DNA from: Crenarchaeota archaeon 13_1_40CM_3_52_17
GTDB taxonomy: Archaea; Thermoproteota; Bathyarchaeia; 40CM-2-53-6
Assembly (NCBI GenBank): GCA_001918745.1
Contig: MNGN01000028.1
Coordinates: 1-39,344, forward strand
Reading direction: 5' to 3'
Length of the DNA: 39,344 nt
Of the stretch, positions 1 through 7,539 are shown piece after piece. The notes beneath the pieces were generated by a model, which was not told where the DNA came from, searched no databases, and saw only the letters and a list, made by a program, of their open reading frames with translations. Within the stretch, counting starts at the first letter, position 1. Each line of letters starts with the position of its first letter. The position numbers and the translations under genes are program-made.

Positions 1-141
1 AGGTCTTTTCAGATCACAAGCCAAGTACGACTTGGGTGGATTTAGAATGGTTCGCTCGGAGAGTACAGGATTTTCAAGCTTTGAAAACAAAAAACCAACT
101 TTCGAAGACGAGAGTCATGGTTCGGTGGGAAGGTTGTCAAA
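1..141. other. left-edge segment, probably the tail of an upstream gene
   Basis: No complete gene lies here. Two forward frames are open from the window edge: one runs to a TGA at 143-145, which overlaps the TTG start at 142 in a TTGA arrangement, and the other runs to a TGA at 177-179. Either could be the C-terminus of a gene that begins outside the window. The first gives the tighter operon-like overlap; the second has a more protein-like composition (several W, R, V and L). I could not choose between them and recognise neither. Confidence 0.3.
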
Positions 142-519
142 TTGAGCAGACCCCAGTCTTTCAGTCAGGTACTTCTTGACTGTGTAGACGAGGGACTGGC
201 CGTTCTCGGAAATGAGCCTAGGCAGGCCGTCTACCAGTACCTTGCCACAATTCATTCGCTCGACCGGGAGCAGATTCCTGACAAAGTCGATGAGTTCGCA
301 AATGGGCTGAGAAAGGCGCTGGGTGGCGCATCAAGAGTGATCGAGAGACTCATCCTAAAGAAACTGTTTCAGAGGATAGGATCTACGTTCCGTGAGACGG
401 CGGAACTGGAGTTCGCAGATTATGTGCGGGACGCTAAGCGCAGGTTTGATATGACAGCAACGAAACATGGTGATCCTTTAGAGGGCCTTCGGTCAAAGAA
501 GGGTCAGGTTACCGGTTAG
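142..519 (+). CDS. NitrOD5-like domain protein
   Basis: A 125-residue protein starting at TTG. Residues 5-100 resemble the small alpha-helical domain known as NitrOD5 (Nitrosopumilus output domain 5), seen in ammonia-oxidising archaea and relatives: a 'SFSQVLLDCVDEGLAVLG' opening, then an 'RQAVYQYL' helix, an 'IPDKVDEFANGL' segment and a 'RLILKKLFQRIG' helix. The family has no established biochemical role; it is often attached to or placed near signalling proteins, so an output or adaptor role is only an inference. There are no cysteines apart from one and no membrane segment. The last 27 nt overlap the end of the convergent pth2 gene. The recognition is from memory of the family pattern, so it is moderately sure. 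Confidence 0.6.
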   Translation: MSRPQSFSQVLLDCVDEGLAVLGNEPRQAVYQYLATIHSLDREQIPDKVDEFANGLRKALGGASRVIERLILKKLFQRIGSTFRETAELEFADYVRDAKRRFDMTATKHGDPLEGLRSKKGQVTG

Positions 520-858
520 AGAGTCGAGCAGAACGGCGGGAGCCGGGCCGAGCCCCAGGCAGGTAATTGTTCCTGGTGGGACTTGTGTTAGTCCCCTATC
601 CCTGACCAAGTGGACTGGAATCCCTTTGGATCTACCCTTTCTCTCTAGCTCTAGAACACTGTCGAGGTCGGGGACTTTCAATGCGACCTTCATTTGCCCT
701 TCATCCATCCACGACTTCCACCAATCATGCAGATGGGTGCGTGCCTCTTCCGCAGCGGATACCGCAGCGTGTGCACACTGGACGGCCGCCTTTCCTCGTC
801 CCATTTCCAGATCCAATCTTACAATGAGCACCTGTTTGAAACGAAAACTCTCTGACAT
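493..858 (-). CDS. pth2: peptidyl-tRNA hydrolase 2 (Pth2)
   Basis: Releases tRNA from peptidyl-tRNAs that drop off the ribosome; this is the archaeal/eukaryotic Pth2 type, unrelated in fold to bacterial Pth. The protein shows the family pattern almost throughout: 'FKQVLIVRLDLEMGRGK' with the catalytic-region Lys and Asp, then 'AVQCAHAAV', 'QMKVALKVPD', 'LVRDRGLTQVPPGT', 'TCLGLGPAP' and the terminal 'LTGNLTLL'. At about 121 residues it has the normal length. Two in-frame ATGs exist, at 870 and 858. I chose 858 because the minus strand carries an AT-rich TATA-like box at 881-888, about 26 nt upstream, which would give a leaderless mRNA beginning at that ATG. The gene is divergent from the COG1325 gene and converges with the NitrOD5-like gene. 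Confidence 0.93.
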   Translation of the reverse strand: MSESFRFKQVLIVRLDLEMGRGKAAVQCAHAAVSAAEEARTHLHDWWKSWMDEGQMKVALKVPDLDSVLELERKGRSKGIPVHLVRDRGLTQVPPGTITCLGLGPAPAVLLDSLTGNLTLL

Positions 859-880
859 GATTGGCAACATAGGAGTGATG

Positions 881-888
881 GTATTTTA
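881..888 (-). promoter_or_regulatory. TATA-like box for pth2
   Basis: The minus strand reads TTAAAATA here, centred about 26 nt before the ATG at 858. That spacing is what an archaeal leaderless transcript needs. The same AT-rich core may also serve the divergent gene at 922, but its distance there is longer. Confidence 0.45.
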
Positions 889-921
889 ACGCGAAATGCG
901 GGAACTCTAAAGCAGACTCGA

Positions 922-1377
922 ATGGGTTCGCCGGTGCAGGCCTTTTCAGCTACGATCTCCACGATTATTCACGCAACCGAGGACCCAGCCAAAGTTGCGC
1001 AAGCTATACGAAGCCTATTACCCACCGAGACACCTGTAGACGAAAAGGTCAACAAGGCCAAGGGTCATCATGGCAATGAAATCGTGACCATGGTATTCAC
1101 GATAAGAAAGCCGAAGTTCGTGGGAGATTTTCTCCGAAGCATTTGGAACGGTCTATCCCTGTTAGATAGAACTGGGGTGTTCTCGAGCTTGAGTTCAAGA
1201 GTTGATCATTCAGGCACTCTATTCCTCCGTATTGACAAGCAAGAGGCGCTAGGGGGGAAAGTTCGACTTCAAGACACAGACCCGATCAAAATCGCAATCT
1301 CGTTCAGAACAATGTCGCCGAAGGGTTATGGGTTCGTAGACAATATTCGAAGAAAGCTAGAAGAAATTCAAGACTAG
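922..1377 (+). CDS. COG1325-type RNA-binding protein (predicted exosome-associated subunit)
   Basis: A 151-residue protein whose opening 'FSATISTIIHATEDPAKVAQAIRSLLP' and ending '...FRTMSPKGYGFVDNIRRKLEE' fit COG1325, a family of small archaeal RNA-binding proteins predicted to work with the exosome. Members fold like the RL5-type ligand-binding domain; the 'GHHGN' segment in the middle is where the family has its conserved glycine/histidine loop. The gene begins with ATG and sits just before the proteasome-exosome operon, the context from which the exosome link was first predicted. It is separated from that operon by about 210 nt, so it is probably transcribed on its own. The function in RNA decay is predicted, not shown. 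Confidence 0.75.
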   Translation: MGSPVQAFSATISTIIHATEDPAKVAQAIRSLLPTETPVDEKVNKAKGHHGNEIVTMVFTIRKPKFVGDFLRSIWNGLSLLDRTGVFSSLSSRVDHSGTLFLRIDKQEALGGKVRLQDTDPIKIAISFRTMSPKGYGFVDNIRRKLEEIQD

Positions 1378-1590
1378 AAATTGCTCTTGCATCGAGACCC
1401 ACAGCCTATTATTCTGGCCCTCAAGAATTGAGGTTGGGGAATGACGAAGCCAGTCCCAGCTTGACCAAAAGGATGATGTCCTCAGCGACGGGCCGACCCC
1501 AAAACGTAATGCAACTTCGAGACAAGGCCTCGGGAAAGGTTTTAGTACGCAGTCGCCCGGTTCACCGCAATTTCAGTTAGGTGCAATAGT

Positions 1591-2340
1591 TTGTCCATGT
1601 TTGCAGTTCCCGGAGCTTACGACCGGGCAATAACCGTATTCTCTCCGGATGGGAGACTGTTTCAAGTCGAGTACGCGAGCGAGACAGTGAAGCGAGGCGC
1701 AACGGTCCTAGGCATCGCATCACCTGAAGGAGTTGTTCTCGCCGCCGAAGAGCGAGCGGGTTCGAAGCTGCAGGATCTTTCCTTCATGTGGAAGATATTC
1801 CAGATTGATGATCATGTAGGAACCGCTGTCGCTGGTTTGAGTTGCGATGCCCATATTCTCGTCGACCAGGCGAGGATTTACGCGCAGAGTAACAGGCTGA
1901 TGTATGACGAGCCGATTGACATTGAGATTCTGACCAGGCGCATAGGCGAAATAAAGCAACTTTACACCCAGCACGCAGGAGTACGGCCGTTCGGGATTTC
2001 GATGCTCTTTGGAGGGGTTGACAAGAAGGGTAGCAGGTTATTCTGGACTGACCCAAGCGGCGCCTTCTTCGCCTATAGGGCTTGGGCAATCGGCGCGGGT
2101 GGCGATGCGGCTAATGAAATACTTGAAGCTGAGTATCGAGACAACCTGACCATGGATGAGGCTCTATTGCTGGGAATGAAGTGCATGACAAAGGTCTTGG
2201 AGGGGAAGGCTGAACCTCAGAAGATACGGGTCGCGATTATCCCGAGGGAGACGGGTAAATTCCAGAAACTCCCCGTTGAAGAGGTCGACAAGTATCTCCG
2301 AAAGCTGGATGCTGGTAAAAAGGCACCGGCTGGAAAATGA
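1591..2340 (+). CDS. psmA: proteasome alpha subunit
   Basis: Forms the outer rings and gate of the archaeal 20S proteasome, cytoplasmic protein degradation. The N-terminal gate segment is classical: 'YDRAITVFSPDGRLFQVEYA' at residues 10-29, followed by 'KRGATVLGI' and 'GVVLAAEER'. The C-terminal third shows 'FFAYRAWAIGAGGDAANEILE' in place of the usual Y-x-A-x-A-I-G-x-G motif. At 249 residues the length is standard. The start is TTG at 1591, although an ATG two codons later (1597) is equally possible. This is the first gene of the operon; the 213 nt before it hold no gene, with an AT-rich stretch near 1539-1547 that could be the promoter. Its stop overlaps the SBDS start by 4 nt (ATGA). The beta subunit is not in this window. 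Confidence 0.97.
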   Translation: MSMFAVPGAYDRAITVFSPDGRLFQVEYASETVKRGATVLGIASPEGVVLAAEERAGSKLQDLSFMWKIFQIDDHVGTAVAGLSCDAHILVDQARIYAQSNRLMYDEPIDIEILTRRIGEIKQLYTQHAGVRPFGISMLFGGVDKKGSRLFWTDPSGAFFAYRAWAIGAGGDAANEILEAEYRDNLTMDEALLLGMKCMTKVLEGKAEPQKIRVAIIPRETGKFQKLPVEEVDKYLRKLDAGKKAPAGK

Positions 2341-3026
2341 GTGACAAGTTCACAACGGCACGCCTCTCCAAAGGCCAGGACCGTTTTGAGATCTTAGTAA
2401 AACCTGAACCCGCTCTCGACTACAAGCTCGGAAAGCCCATCCCCATTTCTCAAGTACTAATGATCGAGGAAGTGTACTCGGACTCAGGCAAAGGAACGAG
2501 GGCGTCAGAAGAGAAATTGCAGAAACACTTCGGTACCATTGACCCGGTCAAAGTGGCGGAAGAAATCATGAAGTCTGGTGAGCTTCAACTCACCACAGAC
2601 CAGCGTCGCCAGTTGATTGACGACAAGAGACGCCAAATAATATCGATAATTTCACGGAATGCAATCGACCCTCGTAGTGGAGCACCCCATCCCCCTCTTA
2701 GGATCGAGCAGGCTCTAGAACAGATCAGGATCTCGATTGATCCCTACAAGAGCGCCGAAGAACAGGCAAAACAGGTCATAGAAGATCTTAGGCCGGTACT
2801 TCCCATCAAGTTGGAGCAGATGCGGATAGCCGTGAAGGTTTTTCCGGAGCACGCCGCAAGGGCTTACAACGCGTTCAAGAGCTTCGGCACGGTTACCCGT
2901 GAAGAATGGCAGACGGACGGCGCTCTAGTAGCAGTTATAGAGATGCCTGCAGGCATGTATGGCTCGTTCACGGATAGAGTCAGCAAGATGACACAGGGAA
3001 CTATTCAGATGAAGGTCCTGAACTAG
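2337..3026 (+). CDS. sdo1: ribosome maturation protein SBDS (Sdo1)
   Basis: Archaeal orthologue of the Shwachman-Bodian-Diamond protein, which in eukaryotes helps release the anti-association factor eIF6 from the large ribosomal subunit, together with an EF-2-like GTPase. At 229 residues it has the usual three domains: an N-terminal FYSH domain ('TARLSKGQDRFEILVKPEPAL', 'VYSDSGKGTRASEEKLQKHFG'), a central helical domain ('LTTDQRRQLIDDKRRQIISIISRNAIDP') and a C-terminal ferredoxin-like domain ('IAVKVFPEHAARAYNAFKSFG'). The gene overlaps psmA by 4 nt and is followed 8 nt later by rrp4, so it is co-transcribed with proteasome and exosome genes, an arrangement conserved across many archaea. Confidence 0.96.
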   Translation: MSDKFTTARLSKGQDRFEILVKPEPALDYKLGKPIPISQVLMIEEVYSDSGKGTRASEEKLQKHFGTIDPVKVAEEIMKSGELQLTTDQRRQLIDDKRRQIISIISRNAIDPRSGAPHPPLRIEQALEQIRISIDPYKSAEEQAKQVIEDLRPVLPIKLEQMRIAVKVFPEHAARAYNAFKSFGTVTREEWQTDGALVAVIEMPAGMYGSFTDRVSKMTQGTIQMKVLN

Positions 3027-3034
3027 AGGAAGAC

Positions 3035-3751
3035 ATGATGGTAATTGTAGCAGAACCGAAGCAAGTGGTGGCACCCGGTGAACTCCTTGCCGAAGGAGAC
3101 CATGTGCTCGGCGACAACTCGTTCAAGGTTGGAACTCGGATATTTTCGGCCTGCATAGGAATATTCGAGGTCGATGGCACCAGAGTCACCGTTGTCCCTC
3201 TCAAGGGCGGGTATTTTCCGCGGGTTGGAGACCTCGTCGGCGGCAGAATCGTGGATGTCGGGCTGTCAGGTTGGACCGTGGACATACGCGCTCCGTACGA
3301 GGCCATGCTTCCTGCATCCGAGACTCCAGGTCCGAGAGGACCTCGGCGAAGAGATCTTTCCGAGTCATTCGATGTCGGAGATATGGTGCTGTCTCAGGTG
3401 CTCGCGTTCGATAGGACGCGAGACCCTCTTCTCACGGTGAAGGGTCCTGGGCTGGGCAAGATCTCCAACGGGCGGGCGGTGGAGATATCCGCTGCTAAGA
3501 TACCTCGTCTGATAGGGAGGAAAGGCTCGATGATCAGTATGCTGAAGAGGGAGACAGGTTGCCAGATAACGGTGGGACAAAACGGCGTGGTTATGGTCTG
3601 GGGCAAGTCTCCCGAGAACGAAAGGGTCGCAGTAGAAGCCATATACATGGTCGAACGTGAGGCCCATACAAGAGGATTAACAGACAGGATAAGGGAAATG
3701 ATCGCAAAATCAAACGTGGTAGGAGAAGTTGCCAGAACCCAAACAGCCTGA
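3035..3751 (+). CDS. rrp4: exosome RNA-binding subunit Rrp4
   Basis: Caps the archaeal RNA exosome ring and guides RNA into it. The 238-residue protein shows the three Rrp4 parts: an N-terminal beta domain ('[20 protein letters not shown]' around residues 10-29), an S1 domain ('[25 protein letters not shown]') and a KH domain whose '[20 protein letters not shown]' (about 152-171) contains the G-x-x-G RNA-binding loop as GRKG. The start ATG at 3035 follows an AGAGGAAG Shine-Dalgarno-like run. The gene overlaps rrp41 by 23 nt, and the ring subunits Rrp41 and Rrp42 come next, giving the complete four-gene exosome set except for the Csl4 cap and DnaG, which are not here. Confidence 0.96.
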   Translation: MMVIVAEPKQVVAPGELLAEGDHVLGDNSFKVGTRIFSACIGIFEVDGTRVTVVPLKGGYFPRVGDLVGGRIVDVGLSGWTVDIRAPYEAMLPASETPGPRGPRRRDLSESFDVGDMVLSQVLAFDRTRDPLLTVKGPGLGKISNGRAVEISAAKIPRLIGRKGSMISMLKRETGCQITVGQNGVVMVWGKSPENERVAVEAIYMVEREAHTRGLTDRIREMIAKSNVVGEVARTQTA

Positions 3752-4496
3752 AAAACTGATCGACGACAAAGGCATCAGGATAGACGGTCGTCGTCTTGAT
3801 CAGCTACGGCCCATAAAACTCGAAGTAGGAATACTAGACAAGGCCGATGGTTCCGCCTACATTGAACAGGGAAAGAACAAGATTCTTGTCGGAGTCTACG
3901 GGCCAAGAGAGGCACACCCGAAACATATTGCACTTCCAGATCGTGCCGTTTTGAGATGCCGATACCGCATGGCCCCGTTCTCCGTGGATGAACGAAAGAA
4001 TCCTGCGCCCTCAAGAAGAGAGATGGAGCTGTCTAAGGTAATTCGAGAATCACTTGAGTCCGTGGTTCTGACAGATCTCTACCCTAGAACAACCATCGAC
4101 GTCTTCATCGAAGTCCTACAGTCCGACGGTGGGTCTCGTTGCGCCGGAATTACCGCAGCATCGTTGGCATTAGCCGATGCGGGAATACCGATGAGAGAGC
4201 TGGTCGCTGCATGTGCCGTCGGCAAGATTCAGGGACATATGGCACTGGACCTATCCGATGCTGAAGACAAGTACGGTGAAGCAGACCTTCCCGTAGCATG
4301 GGTACCTAACGCAAATCTAGTCACCCTCCTCCAAATGGATGGAATACTCACACCCAACGAGTTCGAAAAAGGACTCACGATGGCGCTAGACGCGTGCAAG
4401 ACCATACATGGCATGCAACAAGAGGCATTGAAGAAGAAATATCTAGTTATCAAGGAAGTCGCTGAGGAAAGGGAAGAAACCGAGGTAGTAGCCTAG
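3729..4496 (+). CDS. rrp41: exosome catalytic subunit Rrp41
   Basis: Phosphorolytic 3'-5' exoribonuclease of the RNase PH fold; it forms a hexameric ring with Rrp42. The N-terminus '[15 protein letters not shown]' and the segment '[19 protein letters not shown]' are typical. The active-site stretch '[19 protein letters not shown]' (about residues 172-190) contains Asp180 and Asp186, spaced as in characterised archaeal Rrp41 proteins where these acidic residues are essential, so this copy should be active. The arginine-rich phosphate region '[16 protein letters not shown]' is also intact. The start is TTG at 3729, inside the end of rrp4; the C-terminal Glu-rich tail is common in the family. 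It ends 1 nt into the rrp42 GTG start. Confidence 0.97.
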   Translation: MPEPKQPEKLIDDKGIRIDGRRLDQLRPIKLEVGILDKADGSAYIEQGKNKILVGVYGPREAHPKHIALPDRAVLRCRYRMAPFSVDERKNPAPSRREMELSKVIRESLESVVLTDLYPRTTIDVFIEVLQSDGGSRCAGITAASLALADAGIPMRELVAACAVGKIQGHMALDLSDAEDKYGEADLPVAWVPNANLVTLLQMDGILTPNEFEKGLTMALDACKTIHGMQQEALKKKYLVIKEVAEEREETEVVA

Positions 4497-5314
4497 TGTC
4501 ATTCACTCCCCAACTTCCACCTGTCGCGAAGCTTGAACAAAAAACCGTCGCCGATCTTGTCGCAAACGGAAAGAGAATAGACGAACGAACCGCTGACAGC
4601 TACAGGCCATTACACATACAAGTGGGCCTGATAGAGAAAGCCAACGGCTCAGCGCAAGTACACCTCGGCAAGTCAAAAGTTCTCGTCGGGGTCAAGGTAG
4701 AAACCGGAACACCATTCCCGGACACACCGGACGAAGGAGTGCTCACGGTGAACGCCGAGCTAGGTCCGCTAGCATCTCCACTCTTCGAAACAGGACCGCC
4801 GAGTGAACAGGCCATCGAACTAGCACGCGTAATCGACAGGGGCATCAGAGAGTCGAAGGCCGTGGACATGAAATCGCTCGTCCTACTCAAAGGCAAAAAG
4901 GTCCAGGTAGTCTTCGTTGACATCTACATTCTGGATCACGACGGCAACCTAATAGACGCAGCATCCATAGGGGCTTTGGCGGCCCTTGCGAGCGCCAAAC
5001 TGTTGAAGGCAGAGCTCAAGGGCGACGAGGTCGTATACAAGCCTGGGCTTCATCCGCTGCCGCTCAACAACCATCCTGTAGCAGTCACGTTCGCCAAGGT
5101 TGGCAAGACAATCGTTGTAGATCCCGTACTCGAGGAAGAGCAAGTCATGAACGCGAGGCTGACAGTCACCATCGAGAAGAACGGCAACATTTGCGCCATG
5201 CAAAAAGGAGGCCTATCAGGCTTCACCCAAGACGAACTGAAAACGATGGTGCACTTGGCTGTACAGAAGTCGTCTGAGAATCGGGCGAAGATATTGGCAG
5301 CTGCGAAGGGCTAA
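4496..5314 (+). CDS. rrp42: exosome structural subunit Rrp42
   Basis: Second RNase PH-fold subunit of the exosome ring, itself non-catalytic but needed to build the Rrp41 site. It shows 'NGKRIDERTADSYRPLHIQ' and 'LGKSKVLVGVKVETGTPFPDTPDEG', followed by 'LVLLKGKKVQVVFVDIYILDHDGNLIDAAS', all typical of Rrp42 (272 residues, normal length). The active-site Asp pair of Rrp41 is not conserved here ('VFVDIYILDHDGN' belongs to the fold rather than to catalysis), as expected. Starts with GTG overlapping the rrp41 stop by one base, and its own stop shares one base with the eL43 start, so translation is probably coupled. Confidence 0.96.
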   Translation: MSFTPQLPPVAKLEQKTVADLVANGKRIDERTADSYRPLHIQVGLIEKANGSAQVHLGKSKVLVGVKVETGTPFPDTPDEGVLTVNAELGPLASPLFETGPPSEQAIELARVIDRGIRESKAVDMKSLVLLKGKKVQVVFVDIYILDHDGNLIDAASIGALAALASAKLLKAELKGDEVVYKPGLHPLPLNNHPVAVTFAKVGKTIVVDPVLEEEQVMNARLTVTIEKNGNICAMQKGGLSGFTQDELKTMVHLAVQKSSENRAKILAAAKG

Positions 5315-5781
5315 TGGGGAAAAAGATAGGGCTCGCAGGGGGCTTCAGCGCCCGGTACGGAACAGTCACCCGTCGACAGTACGTAGAGATAGTTACTGGA
5401 CTTAGAGGCAAGCACGAATGTCCGAGATGCATGTTTAGGACCGTCAAGAGATGGAGCGTTGGCGTTTGGCACTGCAGAAAATGCGGATACAAGTTCGCCG
5501 GAGGAGCATACACGCCACGTACAAAGCTCGGCGAGATCGCCGCAAGAGCCACCAGAGGTCTCATGAGTCCGTCGACATTGTCAACAGAGCTCGACAGCCT
5601 CCGCGCAGGCGCCAAAGTGGCAGTCACCGTCGCACCTCAGATCAAAAAGACGCGGGCCAGAAGAAAGAAGGTAGTGGCACCTGAGGCCGAAAAGAAATCC
5701 GAGGAGGCCCCGATTGAGGACCCCCAGCCAGCCTCAATTGCAGATGCTGAGGCCTCGGATCAGCACGTCGAGAATGCCTAA
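5314..5781 (+). CDS. rpl37ae: ribosomal protein eL43 (L37Ae) with long C-terminal tail
   Basis: A zinc-ribbon protein of the large ribosomal subunit. Residues 1-84 form the normal protein: 'GLAGGFSARYGTVTRRQYV', then Cys36-x2-Cys39 and Cys54-x2-Cys57 as the four zinc ligands. Family members usually end at about 70-90 residues; this one runs to 155. The extra 70 residues begin after 'RGLM', contain a short basic stretch ('KKTRARRKKV') and then an Ala/Glu/Pro-rich acidic end, so the tail is low-complexity and probably disordered. No second zinc motif is present, so it is not a fusion with RNA polymerase subunit P, whose gene often lies nearby in archaea. The last 8 nt overlap the pcc1 start. 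Confidence 0.93.
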   Translation: MGKKIGLAGGFSARYGTVTRRQYVEIVTGLRGKHECPRCMFRTVKRWSVGVWHCRKCGYKFAGGAYTPRTKLGEIAARATRGLMSPSTLSTELDSLRAGAKVAVTVAPQIKKTRARRKKVVAPEAEKKSEEAPIEDPQPASIADAEASDQHVENA

Positions 5782-6085
5782 AGAATCAGAACTCCTACTA
5801 TCCATAGATTTTTCCTCACCAAAAATTGCACGAACGATTTTCTCTTCGGTGACACCTGAGACTCAACAGACTCCAGGGTATAGATCCTTCACCAAACTAG
5901 AGGCTAACGGGCGTGCGCTAACAATGCGTATTCAGGCGCAAGATCTGGTTGCCTTGCGAGCCGCGTCCAATTCCTTCCTGCGTTTCATCGTGGCTTGTTT
6001 TAGGGCGATCGAAGTTGTTGCACCCTTTTATAGGACGCGCCAAGTTCCCGATCGCCCGGCGCGCAAACTTGAGCGAAGAAGTTGA
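5774..6085 (+). CDS. pcc1: KEOPS complex subunit Pcc1
   Basis: Pcc1 dimerises and holds Kae1 in the KEOPS complex that makes the t6A modification of tRNA. The 103-residue product has the family's simple layout: an N-terminal strand ('LLLSIDFSSPKIARTIFSSV'), a central pair of strands ('YRSFTKLEANGRALTMRIQA') and the diagnostic helix 'LVALRAASNSFLRFIVAC' (about residues 56-73). The ATG at 5774 overlaps the end of the eL43 gene by 8 nt; longer versions of the frame would run deep into that gene and are unlikely. It overlaps the prefoldin start by 17 nt. The C-terminal 20 residues are arginine-rich and not conserved in the family. Confidence 0.85.
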   Translation: MPKESELLLSIDFSSPKIARTIFSSVTPETQQTPGYRSFTKLEANGRALTMRIQAQDLVALRAASNSFLRFIVACFRAIEVVAPFYRTRQVPDRPARKLERRS

Positions 6086-6437
6086 ACTTCCACCCCAGCT
6101 GCAGGAGCAACTTGCCAGACTGCAGCAGCTTCAGCAGACACTACAGGCAGTAACCTCACAGAAGCAACAGCTTGAGATAGAGCTCTCGGAGACGGATAGG
6201 GCGCTTGCCGAGCTCGACAAGATCACTGATCAGACCTCCGTTTACAAGAGCGTTGGCAGCCTCCTATTGAAGTCCGAGAGACAGACTGTTCTTTCAGAAC
6301 TGAAGGAGAGGAAGGAATTGCTTGGAACCAGGATCACAGTTTTGGGAAGACAAGAAGAGCGAACGAAAGAGAGGATGAAAGAGCTTCAAACCAAGCTCCA
6401 AGAGAAGCTCCGACCTGCAAGCGCCGCAGCTAGCTGA
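6069..6437 (+). CDS. pfdB: prefoldin beta subunit
   Basis: Part of the archaeal prefoldin hexamer (two alpha, four beta), which hands unfolded proteins to the thermosome. About 122 residues, nearly all predicted coiled coil: an N-terminal helix rich in Gln/Leu ('LQEQLARLQQLQQTLQAV'), a central hairpin segment ('DQTSVYKSVGSLLLKSER', the usual 'VYK.VG..L.K' motif of beta prefoldins) and a second long helix with many Glu/Lys. I start it at TTG 6069, which gives 'MSEEVELPPQLQEQL'; the open frame extends further upstream but that part lies inside pcc1 and has no prefoldin character. Ten bases separate it from the DHH gene. Confidence 0.93.
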   Translation: MSEEVELPPQLQEQLARLQQLQQTLQAVTSQKQQLEIELSETDRALAELDKITDQTSVYKSVGSLLLKSERQTVLSELKERKELLGTRITVLGRQEERTKERMKELQTKLQEKLRPASAAAS

Positions 6438-6447
6438 AAGCCGGCCG

Positions 6448-7479
6448 GTGCCGACGAGTCCCGTCAAGACAAAGACGGTTTGGAAAGGATTTCTCCGGTC
6501 GCTGTCAACCTCTGCTCGCGTGGCAGACCACGTCGTCCTGTTATGTCATCAGAACGCAGACCCTGATGCAGTCTGCTCTGCTTTCGCTCTACAGGCGCTT
6601 CTGCATAAGCTTGCACCAGGAACTAAGGCAACGATATCGTGTCCTGAGGGAATCAGTGCTCCAACAAGGCAGTTAATGGAAAACCTCGGCATCTCGACAC
6701 CTGATCAGAAGATTCCGGTTGACGCTGATTTGGCCGTGCTTGTTGATACGAACTCGCTTGATCAGCTTGGAAGAGCGTCCGGCGCTCTATTGAAAATGGA
6801 ACACGGTCTGATAGTTGTCGACCATCACCATCCACACCCTGATACTGTGAAGCTCGCAAGTCAGATGATTGTCGACGAGTCGGCCGCTGCGGCCGCGGAA
6901 GTAGTCTTCCGTCTGTTCGAGGCATCTATGGAGGAACTGGAAAGAGTGGAGGCGACTGCCTTGATGGCCGCGCTTTTTGTGGAAACGAAGCATTTCCTGC
7001 TTGCTAGAGAGTCCACCTTTGAGGTTGCGGCCAAGCTTGTGAAAGCCGGGGCGGATCCGCGACGACTCTCTGGTATGCTGAGTTCGCCAATGAATCGTTC
7101 CGAGAGAGTTGCTCGCCTAAAAGCCGCAGAGCGATCGAGTGTCACCATGCTCGGGAACTGGATCATCATTACATCGCAGCTTGGTTCGTACCAGTCCTCA
7201 GCCGCGCGAGCCTTTCTGACGCTGGGCGCGCACGTAGCGTTTGTTGCCGGCGAAGTGAAGGAGAAGGTACGGGTTAACATGAGGGCAACGGAGGATTTCT
7301 ATGGAAAAACAGGCGCGCATTTGGCGAGAGATGTGGCGATTCCCTTAGGGAAGTTGTTGGGCGGAGTTGGCGGGGGGCATCCAACTGCTGCAGGACTGAC
7401 CGCCTCAGGAGCGGTGGACGAGGTCCTGACCGCATGTGTGAATCGTCTCAGAGAATTTGTCGGTTCGCTCCAGACCTAA
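6448..7479 (+). CDS. DHH-family phosphoesterase
   Basis: A 343-residue DHH/DHHA1 protein. The DHH part shows 'NADPDAVCSAFAL' (about residues 35-47, motif I), 'VLVDTNS' (motif II) and 'IVVDHHHPHPD' (motif III, the name-giving DHH). The C-terminal DHHA1 part ends with 'VGGGHPTAAGLTASG' (about 309-323), the usual nucleotide-binding GGGH loop. Relatives include RecJ-like nucleases and NrnA/GdpP-type nucleotidases; this short architecture without extra nucleic-acid domains suits a small-oligonucleotide or cyclic-dinucleotide phosphodiesterase, but the substrate cannot be read from the sequence. It is last in the exosome/prefoldin operon, which makes an RNA-end or nanoRNA substrate attractive. Starts with GTG. 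Confidence 0.88.
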   Translation: MPTSPVKTKTVWKGFLRSLSTSARVADHVVLLCHQNADPDAVCSAFALQALLHKLAPGTKATISCPEGISAPTRQLMENLGISTPDQKIPVDADLAVLVDTNSLDQLGRASGALLKMEHGLIVVDHHHPHPDTVKLASQMIVDESAAAAAEVVFRLFEASMEELERVEATALMAALFVETKHFLLARESTFEVAAKLVKAGADPRRLSGMLSSPMNRSERVARLKAAERSSVTMLGNWIIITSQLGSYQSSAARAFLTLGAHVAFVAGEVKEKVRVNMRATEDFYGKTGAHLARDVAIPLGKLLGGVGGGHPTAAGLTASGAVDEVLTACVNRLREFVGSLQT

Positions 7480-7501
7480 AATAGCGCGGATGCTCATCGT
7501 A

Positions 7502-7512
7502 CCATTATAGAG
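7502..7512 (+). promoter_or_regulatory. TATA-like box for the ECF operon
   Basis: The AT-rich run CCATTATAGAG lies about 30-38 nt before the TTG at 7540 in the 60-nt gap after the DHH gene. A Shine-Dalgarno-like TAGGAG (7531-7536) follows it. Position and composition fit an archaeal promoter with a short leader. Confidence 0.4.
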
Positions 7513-7539
7513 TACTAACTCAGGAGTGAGTAGGAGACT

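Noticed and set aside
1378-1590. Possible C/D-box small RNA before psmA (ATGACGA and GATGATG followed by CTCAG)
   Set aside because: No proper C box (RTGATGA) with D box (CTGA) at matching spacing; probably just the promoter region.
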